From contig JBBBDQ010001945.1 in NCBI GenBank assembly GCA_037127315.1, forward strand, positions 88,501-152,500: a stretch of 64,000 nt of DNA, in the 5' to 3' direction. This DNA is from Ascarosepion bandense. Lineage: Eukaryota > Mollusca > Cephalopoda > Sepiida > Sepiidae. The notes under the pieces are model-generated. The model was not told where the DNA came from. It saw only the letters and a list, made by a program, of their open reading frames with translations, and did not search any database. Shown piece after piece: positions 18,117 to 30,203 of the stretch (its first letter is position 1; the number at the start of each line of letters is the position of its first letter). Position numbers and translations under genes: made by a program.

Positions 18117-18609
18117 AATATGCTTACATAACAAATTGTATTAAAGCTTGAAACAGACAGTCACCATGCATCATTGATACCTATATCCACAATGCCTTTA
18201 CTTCAATATACATATAAAAATATAACTTTTTAAAAACATAAAAATTTGAGTAATTCATATGTGTGTATGTGCATGTGGGTCTGTGTGTGTGCATGCATGT
18301 ATGTATGTGTGCATGTGTACACATGTGTGTGTGAAAGAGAGAGAGAGAGAGAGTGAAAGGGAAAGAGGTGGTTGTGATTGTGAATTCTGTGTGGATATCG
18401 GCGTCTATTTTTTTTCCCATGATAACCAAAATGACTCATTCAGTGAAATCACTTGCTGAGCTGGCCAGACTGGATTCAGTCTGCTCAACCAATGTGGGTT
18501 ACCATTGGTACTATTCTCATTTAACTTCACCTCCCCAACCATCACATAAAACATACATACATACATCTCTCTCTGTCTCTCTTTCTCTCTGTGTCCCTCT
18601 TGAGCAGTG

Positions 18610-18661
<52 letters not shown>

Positions 18662-18700
18662 CAGTATTCATAAAGAAATCCCTACTGTTGGTTTCACGCC
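18075..18700. repeat. Simple-sequence cluster: (AT)n, (GT)n-like, (AG)n, (CT)n
   Basis: (AT)n at 18074-18112, a TGTG/CATG-rich tract at 18259-18330, (GA)n at 18337-18352, (CT)-rich at 18565-18600, and (AT)n(AG)n at 18615-18662. Open frames through here on both strands are low-complexity. Confidence 0.85.
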
Positions 18701-18724
18701 TCAGTGCAATCTTCAAATAAAGCA

Positions 18725-18766
<42 letters not shown>

Positions 18767-20345
18767 TATTATAATCATTATTCAAGACAATCTTCAAATA
18801 AAGTACACACACAAACACACACATATGTATATTTATTATAATTATTATTCATGACAATCATCAAATAAAGTACACACACACATATACATACATATGATTA
18901 TTATTCATGACAATCTTCAAAAAAGTACACACACAAACACACACATATACATATTTATTATAACTATTATTCATGACGATCTTCAAATAAAGTACACACA
19001 CACACATATACATAGATATTGTAATTATTATTCATGACAATCTTCAAATAAAGTACACACACACACATACATACATATTATAATTATTATTCATGACAAT
19101 CTTCCAATAATGTACACACACAGACACACATATACATACATATTATAATTATTATTCATGACAATCTTCAAATAAAGTACACACACACACATATACATAC
19201 ATATATATTATAATTATTATTCATGACAATCTTCAAATAAAGTACACACACACACACACACACATACATATATATTATAATTATTATTCATGACAATCTT
19301 CAAATAAAATACACACACACATTTGCATACATATTATAATTATTATTCATGAGAAATTTCAAATAATGTACAAACATATACATACCTATTATAATTATTA
19401 TTCATGACAATCTTAAAATAAAGTACACACGCACATATACCTACTTATTATAATTATTATACATGACAATCTTCAAATAAAGTACACACACACACATATA
19501 CATGCATATCATAATTATTATTCTTGACAATCTTCAAATAAAGTACACACGCACATATATATACTTATTATAATTGTTATTCATGACAATCTTCAAATAA
19601 AGTACACACACATATACATACATATTATAATTATGATTCATGACAATCTTCAAATACACACACACACATATATACATACATATTATCATTAGTATTCATG
19701 ACAAGCTTCAAATAAAGTAGAAACACACACACATATATACATACATATATTTATTATTCATGACAATCTTCAAATAAAGTACATACACACACATATACAT
19801 ACATATTATAATTATGATTCATGACAATCTTCAAATAAAGTACACATAGACAGACATATACATTCATATTATAATTATTATTCATGACAATCTTAAAATA
19901 AAGTACGCACACATATACATGAATATTATAACTATTATTCATGACAATCTTAAAATAAAGTACACATGCATATACATACATATTTTAATTATTATTCACG
20001 ACAATCTTCAAATGAAGTACACACATATACATACATATTATAATTGTTATTCATGAGAAATTTCAAGTACACACATATACATACATATATTTATTATTCA
20101 TGACAATCTTAAAATAAAATACACACGCACATATATACATACTTATTATAATTATTATACATGACAATCTTCAAATAAAGTATACACACACATATACATA
20201 CTGATTATTATTATTATTCATGATAATCTTCAAATAAAATACACACACATATACATACATATCATAATTATTATTCATGACAATCTTCAAATAAAGTACA
20301 CACACACACACTCACATATCCATGCATATTATAATTATTATTCAT
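18701..20345. repeat. Minisatellite, about 60-75-bp unit with (CA)n segments
   Basis: Around 25 copies of ATTATTCATGACAATCTTC-AAATAAAGTACAC, followed by a variable (CA)n run, CATATACATACATA and TTATAATT. Unit length varies with the CA run. The array ends near 20345, where ATGACAAATGCC departs from the consensus. Confidence 0.92.
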
Positions 20346-20574
20346 GACAAATGCCTTGGCTTTACTTGAACTTTTATGTGTATATTTACTCTTTAATCTT
20401 TACGAGGGGGATACAGTAACTGCATGACATAAGTGTGACTTTTAATATGAATCAGGATGAACTGAAAACATACTTTTTTTGGTAGTCAACATTAGGACTG
20501 AATTCACTTTTTTGGGTATCGAATAATTATTAGTGAGGAAGTTTTCTTGTCTGAGTCCACCTCACACATATACA
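20346..20574. other. Unassigned sequence between minisatellite and LINE
   Basis: No domain, tRNA-like box or repeat match was seen. Confidence 0.35.
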
Positions 20575-21016
20575 GATCAACCATCTGCCTGTTCATTGAA
20601 TACTGTAGTCATTTATGGTTAGACACCCCTGCTATTCATGTTGGAGTTCTCAATAAAATATAAAGGAGAATCTGCAATATAATCGATCATAACCTGGCAG
20701 CTTGACTCTAGTCACTTTTGCACTGACAAGAGATGTGACTTCCCTCTGTCTTTTCTACAAATATTTTCTGTGCCAATGAGCTTAGCTCCTTGGTGCCCCA
20801 TCAACATGAATTTACTTGAGCAACTAGGCTAGCAACTGTAAATATAATTATACATAACCACCTTTTCTACTATATCAGCTTCTTTTCTCACACTTCCCAT
20901 TTATGAAATCCCCTTCCATATACTTGCTTCCCTGATGGCTATAATCTCCAAAGATTTAAATCCAACATCAATCACCAACTTCTTAACTTTCATCATTTCT
21001 TATCCTTTCCCTGACA
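20575..21016 (+). pseudogene. Jockey/CR1-type LINE, C-terminal coding and start of 3' region
   Basis: Codons for the segment that follows the RT in this LINE can be read in pieces: CLFIEYC-like, then a DK(I/Y)-RRICNVI-like block, then a short stretch matching CLFYKYF. The DNA aligns with 38520-38830 and 33340-33620 (TCTGCAATNTAATCGA, CTTCCCTCTGTCTTTTCTAC). Frames break repeatedly. The element is interrupted at 21017 by the minus-strand SINE-like segment and continues at 21218. Confidence 0.7.
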
Positions 21017-21217
21017 TTTTTTTTTAATCATATTGCCCCGAGCAAGGAAGGAATGCCACTGATGTGCAGGGGGCTACCTGAGAGTGAAAAGATTTAGAAA
21101 AGAGAAAGCCAGAAACCACATCCTAAATAGGGAACAAGGGATGAGCCTCTTAACCTGTTCAATAGACGTGGGTGGAGTGTGAACCAGGCCATAGTTTAGT
21201 CTATCTACTCCAATTGA
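21017..21217 (-). mobile_element. SINE-like element with LINE tail, second copy, inserted in a LINE
   Basis: The reverse complement ends GTAGCCCCCTGCACATCAGT...GCTCGGGGCAATATGATT and has the same body as 14726-14965 (GTCTATTGAACAGGTTAAGA, GTGGTTTCTGGC). It splits the plus-strand LINE 3' region (20575-21016 and 21218-21405), and both copies start at TCTATCTACTCCAATT. Confidence 0.68.
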
Positions 21218-21405
21218 AAAAAAAAAAGAAGAAATCCTCTGAATCTTGTTTCTTTCACTCTACTCTCATGAAACTCTCTTCACACCAGTATTCTTATCCT
21301 TCTCTGACCCATTCTATACTGACGCAACCTTTCACTCTCCTCTTATGTAGCCCCTTGTGCACTAGTGACATCACTACCTTGCTTGGGGTAAATGATTAAA
21401 AAACT
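21218..21405 (+). mobile_element. LINE 3' terminus
   Basis: CCTTCTCTGACCCATTC leads to TATGTAGCCCCTTGTGCACT, then ACCTTGCTTGGGGTAAATGA and an A-run. This is the same terminal motif as at 26.2, 34.1 and 40.9 kb, and it completes the LINE interrupted at 21017. Confidence 0.72.
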
Positions 21406-21735
21406 GCATGAAATACTGAGGAGACTGAGCCATTAAAACAATTTTCTTATGAATGATAATGTTTGCTCTGCTATAAAGCACTTAGCACATTTTGTCTTTT
21501 CCAAAACTCTTTTTAACTTCATAGTGGATTTTTTAAATATATATATATATATATTCTTCAGTAAAGAAAATTCTAATATAGATATAATGTTAAACTGCAG
21601 TACTTTGTCAGTCATCTCTAGTGAAATGTGTGTGTGTGAATGTGTGTGTGCATGTGTGTGTGTGTGCTTGCATGCATGTAATTGAATGTTCATGTAGTTC
21701 TCAGGCCAAATTTGAATTTTTAATTCCAATTCTAG

Positions 21736-21780
<45 letters not shown>

Positions 21781-22079
21781 TGCATGCATGTAATTAAATG
21801 TTCATGTAATTCCCAGACGATATTTGAATTTCTAATTCCAATTCTAGAAGAGGCTAGTTGATTCAACATATGTATGTAACTGTGAAGAAATTGTCCAAAT
21901 ATTTCTGTTTCATTTCACCTTTCAGGAAGAAAATTAGATCTGAAAAAAAAAAGATTATTATTGAAGTCATTCTCTTGCAAATATTATTTTTTGAATTATT
22001 TTTCTAAGGGCATCAATTTTTAATAGTTTTCACATTCATGTAGGACACAGTTTATAAAAAGAAAACTGAAAATTAAGGA
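21406..22079. repeat. (GT)n-bearing tandem duplication and flanking AT-rich DNA
   Basis: A block TGTGCTTGCATGCATGTAAT...CCAATTCTAGAAG occurs at about 21662-21737 and again at 21776-21850, separated by (GT)n at 21738-21778. No gene recognised in the rest. Confidence 0.8.
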
Positions 22080-25000
22080 AATGTGTGTAAAATTAAATCA
22101 AAGAAAAACCAAGAAAAGAAAACTGAAAAACAATAAAAAAGAAAAACAAAGAAGGACAAAAAGAAATAAGGACATAAGGAAAATGAATGAAACATAGAAA
22201 CAAAAGAAAAAAGAAAAATAGCTGAAAACAGAAACAGAAAAATAATGGAAAATTAAAACATGGAAAATAAAAAGAAAAAAACCTGAAAACTAAAAAAATG
22301 TAAAAAAAAAAAACTAAAAAGAAAAGAAAAATTGAAAAAAGGAAAATAAAAATAAATAAAAATTGAAATAAAGAAGAATAAAATGTAAAACAAAACAATG
22401 CAAAAAAAAGAAAGAAAGATCCAAATCAAAACAAAGAATCAAAAATTAATAAGTGAAAAGAAAAAAGAATAAAATCTAAATCAAAACAAAGAAGAAAACA
22501 GAAAGAAAACTGAAAAGAAAGAAAAAATGTAAATCAAAAAAAGAAGGAAATCTGTAAGAAAACTGAAAAGAAGAAAAAATGTAAATCAAAATAAAGAGTA
22601 AAAAATGAAAGAAAATTAAAAAGAAAGAAGTATAAAATGCAAATAAAAATAAAGAAGCAAAAAAGAAAGAAAACTGAAAAGAAAGAAAAAAATAAAACTG
22701 AAAAGAAAGAAGAAGAATGTAAATTAAAACAAAGAAACTAAAAAGAAATAAAACTGAAAAGAAAGAAGAAAAATGTTGTAAATAAAAACAAACAAAAATG
22801 AAGGAAAACTAAAAAGAAAAAGAAAAAGGCAAATTGAAAGAAAGAAACAAAGAAAACTGAAAAGAAAGAAGAAGAATGTAAATTAAAACAAAGAAACTAA
22901 AAAGAAATAAAACTGAAAAGAAAGAAGAAAAAATGTTGTAAATAAAAACAAACAAAAATGAAGGAAAACTAAAAAGAAAAAGAAAAAGGCAAATTGAAAG
23001 AAAGAAACAAAGAAAACTGAAAAGAAAGAAGAAGAATGTAAATTAAAACAAAGAAACTAAAAAGAAAGAAAACTGAAAAGAAAGAAGAAAAAATGTTAAT
23101 CAAATCAAAGTAACAAGTATAGAAAACTGAAAAGAACAAAAATAAAATGTAGATCAAAACAAAGAAACAAAAGTGAAAAAACAGAAAAGATGAAAATGTA
23201 AATAAAAAGAAAAAAGGAAAGAAAGAAAACTAAAAAGAAAGAAGAAAAAATTTGAATAAAAAAAAAAACAAAAAATGTGAATCAAAACAAACAAAAAAAA
23301 AGATAAAATGTAAATCAAAGCAAATAAACAAAAAAGAAAACAAACTGAAAAGAAAGTAGAAAACAAAAGCAAAACAAAAAAGATGAAAAATAAAAAGAAA
23401 GAAAAAAAATCACTCAAAACAAGGAATTTACTAGAAAGGAAACTGAAAATAAAAAAAGCAGAAAATGGGAATGAAAACAAAGAAACAAATGAGTTGAAAA
23501 TTTAAAAGAAAGACAAAAAATTAAATTAAAAAATTGGAAGCAGAAAAGAAAAACTGGTAAAAAGAAAAAATATAAATTAAAACAAAGAAGCAAAAAAAAA
23601 AATGAAAACTTTAATAAAAGAAGAAAAAAGTGAATCAAAACAAAGAAGTAAAAATAAAGAAAGCTGAAAAGAAAGAAAAAAATATAAATCAAAACAAAGA
23701 TGCAGAAGAAAACTGAAAAAAGAAGAAAATGTAAATGCAAACAAAACAGAAAAAAGAAAAAAACTGAATATAAAAAAGTAAATCAAAATAAAGAAAGAAA
23801 AAAGATAGAAAATTGAATATAAAAAAGAAAAATGTGAATCAAAATAAAGAAAGAAAAAAGATAAAAAATTGAATATAAAAAAGAAAAATGTGAATCAAAA
23901 TAAAGAAAGAAAAAAGATAGAAAATTGAATATAAAAAAGAAAAATGTGAATCAAAATAAAGAAAGAAAAAAGATAGAAAATTGAATATAAAAAAGAAAAA
24001 TGTGAATCAAAATAAAGAAAAAAAAGATAGAAAATTGAATATAAAAAAGAAAAATGTGAATCAAAATAAAGAAAGAAAAAAGATAGAAAATTGAATATAA
24101 AAAGAAAAATGTGAATCAAAATAAAGAAAGAAAAAAGATAGAAAATTGAATATAAAAAGAAAAATGTGAATCAAAATAAAGAAAGAAAAAAGATAGAAAA
24201 TTGAATATAAAAAGAAAAATGTGAATCAAAATGAAAAAAGAAAAAAGATAGAAAACTGAATATAAAAAAGAAAAATGTGAATCAAAATAAAGAAAGAAAA
24301 AAGAAAGAAAACTGAAAATAAAAAAGAAAAATGTGAATCAAAATAAAGAAAGAAAAAAGATAGAAAATTGAATATAAAAAGAAAAATGTGAATCAAAATA
24401 AAGAAAGAAAAAAGATAGAAAATTGAATATAAAAAAGAAAAATGTGAATCAAAATAAAGAAAGAAAAAATGAAAGAAAATTGAATATAAAAAGAAAAATG
24501 TGAATCAAAATAAAGAAAGAAAAATGAAAGAAAATTGAATATAAAAAAGAAAAATGTGAATCAAAATAAAGAAAGAAAAAAGATAGAAAATTGAATATAA
24601 AAAGAAAAATGTGAATCAAAATAAAGAAAGAAAAAAGATAGAAAATTGAATATAAAAAAGAAAAATGTGAATCAAAATAAAGAAAGAAAAAAGATAGAAA
24701 ATTGAATATAAAAAGAAAAATGTGAATCAAAATAAAGAAAGAAAAATGAAAGAAAATTGAATATAAAAAAGAAAAATGTGAATCAAAATAAAGAAAAAAA
24801 AGAAAGAAAACTGAAAATAAAAAAGAAAAATGTGAATCAAAATAAAGAAAGAAAAATGAAAGAAAAAATAAATGAAAAGAAAGAAGCTAAATAAAAGAAA
24901 ATTACAAAGAAGGAGGAAAAAATAAAAACTGAGATGAAAGAAGAAAACTATGAATAAAAATAAACGAATAAGGAAGAAAGACAAAATGTAATTCAAATCA

Positions 25001-25930
25001 AAGGATCTAAAAAAAGAAAGCAGAAAAATCTCACACAAAACAAAGAAGCAAAAAGAAAGAAAACTGAAAAGAAAAAAATAGGTATAAAAACAATGAAACA
25101 AAAAAATTAATAGAGTAATGAAAGAACTTGAATAAAAATAAGAAATAAAAAAATGAAAAATTGTAAATGAAAACAAAGAAAAAATAGAAAAATATAAATA
25201 AAACAATGAAAATGGAAATGAAAAAATAAAAAATGTGAATGAAAATAAATAAAAAGAAAAATAATGTAAATCAAAATAAAAAACCTAAAAATAAACAAAA
25301 CGTAAATAAAGAAGAAAAAATGTCAGTCACCACAAAGAAACAAAAAAGAAAGAAAACTGAAAAAAAAGAAGAAAACATGTGGATCAAAATAAAGAACCTG
25401 GAAAGAAAGAAAAATAAGTAAATCAAAACAGTGAAAAAAAAAGAAAGAAAACTGAAAAAAGAAGAAAAAATTTAAATCTAAACAAAGAAGAAAAAAAGAA
25501 AACTGAAAATCAAGAAAAAATGTAAATCTAAAGAAAGAGTCAAAAATGAAAGAAAACTGAAATGAAAGAAGAATATAAAAATCAAAACAAAGTAAAATAG
25601 AAGACTGACATGAAAGGGGATAAAAGATTAATCTAAACAAAGAATTGAAAATGAAGAAAAAAATTTAATTGAAAACAAAGAAGCAAAAAAAGAGTAAAAC
25701 CTGGGAAGAAAGAGGAAAAAAATGAATAAAAAGAAGCACAAAAGAAAGAAAATGGAAAACAAAGGAAACATTTCAAATGGAAATATAGAATGTACAAAAG
25801 AAGAGAAATAAAAAATAAAACAAAAAAATATGAATAAAAACAAAAGAAAAAAAGAAAAAAAACAAGAAAAAGAAATCAAAAGAAAAAAGTAAAAAAAAAA
25901 ATGAAAACAGTACAGTAACATTTAAACATA
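22080..25930. repeat. 3.9-kb purine-rich (A/G) minisatellite
   Basis: Almost pure A plus G with AATGTAAATCAAAAC-type spacers. Between about 23815 and 24870 it becomes a regular array of about 57 bp (GAAAAATGTGAATCAAAAT, AAAGAAAGAAAAAAGATAG, AAAATTGAATATAAA), roughly 19 copies. Elsewhere units are degenerate, with a 160-180-bp duplication near 22690-23050. Minus-strand frames of 100-160 codons are phenylalanine/serine-rich products of this composition and are not genes. Confidence 0.93.
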
Positions 25931-25959
25931 AATGGTGAAAATGGAAATACAAAAGAAGC

Positions 25960-26255
25960 AGCTAGGTTAATTCCCTTCCACACGGTTGCTTCCCCGACGG
26001 CTACAATCTCCAGGAGTTTAAATGTAAGGTCAATAGACACCTCCTAACAAGCTAACTTTCATCTATTCTCTCAAACACTCTCACCATCTAACCAACCCTC
26101 ATTCTCGGTACCCTTACCTGTCTATCACCCTCCTTCTGACATTTCTTATATCTAATCATCCTTTCCCATCACTCCCCCCGACCCTATGTAACCCCCTGCG
26201 CTACAGTGGCAGTGGAATGCCTTGCTCGGGGCGAAACGATTAAAAAAAAAAAATG
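25960..26255 (+). mobile_element. LINE 3' end (C-terminal codons and 3' UTR)
   Basis: TTCCCTTCCACACGGTTGCTTCCCC encodes the usual C-terminal block of this LINE, followed by pyrimidine-rich UTR and TATGTAACCCCCTGCGCTAC...CTTGCTCGGGGCGAAACGATT plus A12. It is 5'-truncated directly into the purine-rich minisatellite. Confidence 0.78.
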
Positions 26256-26859
26256 TTAGACATATGGAAGGAAATTGTACAGGGTAAACAAGGAATTTGT
26301 CTTAACATTTTCAAAGTTTCCCTGAAATTTAGTAGGTTTTCTTCAAAAAATGTACAATCCATTTACCTTATAGTGGCTGCCACACCCTAGAACACTCCAC
26401 TTATAAACCTATGGGCATGTTATTCCTGTATTTACAGACATTTTAACCAAAATTGGAATTACTGAACGCCAGAATAAAAATTAAAGGGCATTGTAAATTT
26501 CCTACTAAATTTTACCGATAATTGGTCTGCCAGGAAGCAGCTGCTTTGTCTGATAACATCTATGAAAATTTCCTACCACTCATCCGTAAAACTAAGAATA
26601 ATCATTAACCTGGAATCTATCCCTGTCATGGCCAAATTCTAATTAAAATTGTTCAAATTAAATCACATATAATTTGTCCAGTCAAAGGAAATGCTAGTTG
26701 ACTCAATGTGATAGCTTAGTGGTAGAAATTTAGAAAAGGAAACCAGAGTCGAAGGTTCAAATACTGCTTTCCAAGATTTTATTATTTTTGTTCTGCTGTG
26801 TTACAATTTGTTAGAATTACTTTTTATCTTCTCTTTCTGTGTCTCTTTTGTGTGCTTGT
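26256..26859. other. Unassigned, with a tRNA-like fragment at about 26700-26780
   Basis: TGATAGCTTAGTGGTAGAA (A-box-like) and GAAGGTTCAAATACT (B-box-like) lie about 40 bp apart, so a SINE head is possible. No other feature was found. Confidence 0.45.
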
Positions 26860-27010
26860 ACTCACTCTCTATCTATCTCTCACTCTCGCTTTCTCTCTCT
26901 CACTCTCTCTATCTCTCTCTTTGCTCCATGGGTGAAATCATAGGTTTTTCTAACTTCCTATGAAAGAAATGTGTTTCTTTTATTAGTTTTTCCTTTCCTT
27001 CCTTCCTTCC

Positions 27011-27041
<31 letters not shown>

Positions 27042-27200
27042 CCCTTCTTGTCTAATTTCTTTCTTTTCTCTCTTTTACCTTTCTCTATATCTTTTCTGTC
27101 TTTAAATTTTGCTTACTTTTTATTCTTTCTCCAGGTCTATCAAATTCCTTTAGGAATGGTGAAGTCATAGCTCTTTCTAACTTCCTAGTAAACAAAAGAA
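26860..27200. repeat. Pyrimidine microsatellites (TC)n, (CTTC)n, (CTTT)n
   Basis: TCTCTATCTC-type runs at 26867-26925 and CCTTCCTTCC into CTTTCTTTCTTT at 26995-27042. No coding signal. Confidence 0.85.
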
Positions 27201-27214
27201 TTTTCTTTCTCTCT

Positions 27215-27690
27215 CTTTTTTTTCATTCTTCTCACTTTTTTCTCCCCTGATGTCGTTTCTATTCTTTCTCTCTCTTTTTTCATTCTTCTCACTTTTTTCT
27301 CCCCTGATGTCGTTTCTATTCTTTCTCTCTTTTTTTTCATTCTTCTCACTTTTTTCTCCCCTGATGTCGTTTCTATTCTTTCTCTCTTTTTTTCATTCTT
27401 CTCACTTTTTTCTCCCCTGATGTCGTTTCTATTCTTTCTCTCTTTTTTTTCATTCTTCTCACTTTTTTCTCCCCTGATGTCATTTCTATTCTTTCTCTCT
27501 TTTTTTTCATTCTTCTCACTTTTTTCTCCCCTGATGTCGTTTCTATTCTTTCTCTCTTTTTTTTCATTCTTCTCACGTTTTTCTCCCCTGATGTCGTTTC
27601 TATTCTTTCACTCTTTTTTTTCATTCTTCTCACTTTTTCTCCCCTGATGTTGTTTCTATTCTTTCACTCTTTTTACTTTCTCCATTTCTT
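27215..27690. repeat. Minisatellite, 56-57-bp unit, eight copies
   Basis: CCCCTGATGT starts units at 27244, 27301, 27358, 27414, 27471, 27528, 27585 and 27641. Units differ mainly in T-run length and single bases. The open frames across it on both strands are repeat translations (for example a repeating FFLSFFSFFS) and not proteins. Confidence 0.95.
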
Positions 27691-27701
27691 TTTTGCCTTT
27701 A

Positions 27702-28440
27702 TCTAAACTTATTTATAAATGGAACTTTGTCTGTGTGTGTGTCTGTGCCTGTGTGTGTGTCCATTACCTACAGACTCCGAAACAGCTGAACCAATTTTCT
27801 TGAAATTTTACACAGTTGTACTATAAGCATCTGCGAGTACTCTTAGCTAGGTTTTGTGTTGAGGTACCCTCGATAAATATCGAAAATTGATAATTGAAAA
27901 AAATCGGGTTATAGAAGGAGTGGTCCGATTTTAATCAAATTTGATACACTCATAGACAAAGACATAAGAAACGATATTCAGAAGTTTCAAGGTTTCAGTT
28001 CTTAAAATAGTGCAGAAAATCGATAATACATATATATATATATATATATAAAAGGCAAGATGTTTGTGTGTGTGTCTGCTTATCTGACTGTATGTCTGTA
28101 TTTTTTTCAGCCCTTTTATTTTAGCTTTTGCTTCGGGTTTGGCTCTAAGTAGGTATAATTGTAGTTCTTAGTTGCAGCCATGATACCATTTACTCAGAGG
28201 ACTTATTTAGCCTACAAAATTAAGTTTACGATGAAAGAAAATTATTTTATATCGATACAAGGAAATCAAAATTTGACTGACATCCATTCATTTTTCTTTC
28301 AGTCTACGGTTTCGCTTTAACTGGAAACAACTATTGCTTTTTAGACTTTCGTGTCAATGTCCAAAGAGTCTAAGCTCCAGGAGCATGGATTAGTTTTAAA
28401 GTTTTTATTACACCCGAGCAATGCTGGGCTATACTGCTAG
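27702..28440 (+). mobile_element. Non-autonomous Helitron-type element, copy 1 (739 bp)
   Basis: It starts TCTAAACTTATTTATAAATGG right after a host A and ends ACTGCTAG right before a host T, the A|TC...CTAG|T signature of Helitrons. Just before the end, CCCGAGCAATGCTGGG gives a small hairpin followed by about 12 nt to the terminus, again Helitron-like. There are no terminal inverted repeats or target duplication. Copies at 30204-30914 and 61558-62305 share both ends and the whole body. No Rep/helicase coding is present, so it would need a helper. Confidence 0.78.
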
Positions 28441-28599
28441 TATTTTATATTCATTTTCTGTTTCTTTCTTTTCCAATCTTTTTTCATTCATATTATGTCT
28501 CCTTTCTTTTAATTATCTATCAAAATTTCAGGCATAAAATCTGTCCAGATAAATAATTCTTTTTCTATGTGCCTTGTACCTTTCAGGATGTAGGCAATC

Positions 28600-29300
28600 A
28601 TGGCCTTTCATATCTCCCTATCCCTGATAGCTCAGAGCATACTTTCTCCTGTAACACCACAAAACCCCTGTTCTGTCATCCATCTGATCAGGCCCTTTAA
28701 ATATGTTATCTGCTGCTTTCCTTTGTCTCTTTTCCCTCTCTATCTGGCCTGTTAGTATCAGGTTCTCCAAGCCCTCCTTCCTCATTGCATGTTCCATCAA
28801 CTTTAGTTGTCTCTTCCTGATGTTCAATATTAATTTCTTTTTTGTTTCCATCCTTTCCAACACCTCATCATTACTCACATGCTCAATCCATGATATCCTC
28901 AGCATCCTCCTGTAGAACCACATTTCAGCTGCTTCAAGTTTTTCTTCCATCTTTGATAATATTGTCCAGTATTCACTACCATATTGAAGAACTGACATTA
29001 CATAGCAATCTAGAGCTGTCTTCTTTGTTTCTAGTGAAAGTTTCCTGGGTCTTAATGCTTTATTCAGCTTCTGGAATGCATCTTTCACCATGCCAATTCG
29101 CCTTCGGATCTCTGTGTTGCACTTTCAGTCTTCTGTTAGAACACTTCCCAGGTATTTAAAATTTTTGTACCTATTTGATTTTAGTATCTCCCAACTGTAT
29201 TTGGCATTTTGGGCTACTCTTTTTGCTGATGATCATGCATTCAGTTTTCTTGCACTTTATTTGTAGTCCTTTTTTGTCACTCTCTTAAGCTCCCATCTGT
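28600..29300 (-). pseudogene. LINE of the endonuclease-RT type: RT C-terminal region
   Basis: From 29091 down, the translation shows KDAFQKLNKALRPRKLSLET, then LDCYVMSVLQYGSEYWT, LEAAEMWFYRRMLRISW and VSNDEVLERM. This is the characteristic post-catalytic region of the LINEs usually annotated as endonuclease-reverse transcriptase. Upstream on the same strand (to about 29290) KTE-like and KYLGSVL-like codons continue in another frame. No catalytic RT motif lies in this piece. It belongs to a different family from the jockey/CR1-type LINEs in this window. Confidence 0.82.
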
Positions 29301-29349
29301 AGGATGTCTTGTAGTTTCCTTTCTGTGTCAAGTCATAAACAACACACAT

Positions 29350-29625
29350 TCAGTTACAAAACGAAATCTCACTCACACTCTCACTCATTCTCACTCTTAC
29401 TACTACTCTCACTCAATCTTACTCCCACTCACTCTCACTCACTTACTCTCACTCAGTCTAAAACTCACTTCTTCATTCACTCACTCTCACTCACGCTCAC
29501 TTTCTATCATTCTCACTCTCACTCTTCCTCGCACTTACACTTACTCTCACTTTTACTCGCATTCTCTTTTTCACTCACTCTCTCACTCACTCTCTCACTC
29601 ACTGTCACTACTACTCTCACTCAAT
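29350..29625. repeat. (TCACTC)n-type simple repeat
   Basis: CACTCTCACTCA/CTCACTTAC words fill about 275 bp and interrupt the two LINE pieces at 28.6-29.3 and 29.6-30.2 kb. Confidence 0.9.
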
Positions 29626-29626
29626 T

Positions 29627-30203
29627 CACTACCATATTGAAGAACTGACATCATATAGCAATCTAGCACCCACTTCTTTGTTTCTAGTGAAATTTTCCTG
29701 TCTCTTAATACTTTACTCAGCTTCTGGAACGCATCCTTCGCCATGCCAATTTGCCTTCGGATCTCTGTGTCGCATTTTCCATTTTCAGTTAGAACACTTC
29801 CCAGGTATTTAAATTTTTGTACCTGCTTGACTTTACTATCCCCCGACCTTTATTTGGCATTTTGGGTTGCCCTTTTTGCTGATGACAATGCATTCGGTTT
29901 TCTTGCAGTTTATTTGTAGTCCTTTTTTGTCACTCTTTTAAGCTATCTTCTATAGAAGGTCTTGTAGTTTCCTTTCCATGTCAGCAATCAGCACTGTATC
30001 ATCTGTGGACTGTATGCTATTCAAATTGTGGCCTCCAATTACAAATCCTGGCATAACATCTAGGGTCCTCAGAATAGTCTTGCTGTACAAGTTGAACAAA
30101 TCCAGTGAAAAGACCCATACTTGTCTTATGCCCCTTTCTATCTTTGTATATCTGATGAATTTGTTACCTGTCCATATGCAGGCAGTCTGCTGCCAGTTGA
30201 GTA
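29627..30203 (-). pseudogene. LINE of the endonuclease-RT type: RT palm region, overlapping duplicate
   Basis: Read from 30200 down, codons include TVLIAD-like (catalytic ADD area near 29990-30005), then a thumb segment with CKKTECIVI and KYLGSVLT-like residues. The last 350 bp (29627-29980) duplicate 28945-29290 at high identity. The RT gene is therefore not simply split by the simple repeat: part of it is present twice. Confidence 0.72.

Noticed and set aside
18181..19981. Open frames through the CA-rich region (for example 18405-18824)
   Set aside because: His/Thr/Val/Cys-rich translations of (CA)n and TATA repeats.
22093..25921. Minus-strand frames of 60-160 codons rich in Phe, Leu and Ser that look like membrane proteins
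   Set aside because: They translate a nearly pure A/G tract; the hydrophobicity is a composition artefact.
27373..27647. Repetitive frames on both strands (RRMKKKRERIET / FFLSFFSFF)
   Set aside because: Both follow the 56-57-bp minisatellite exactly.
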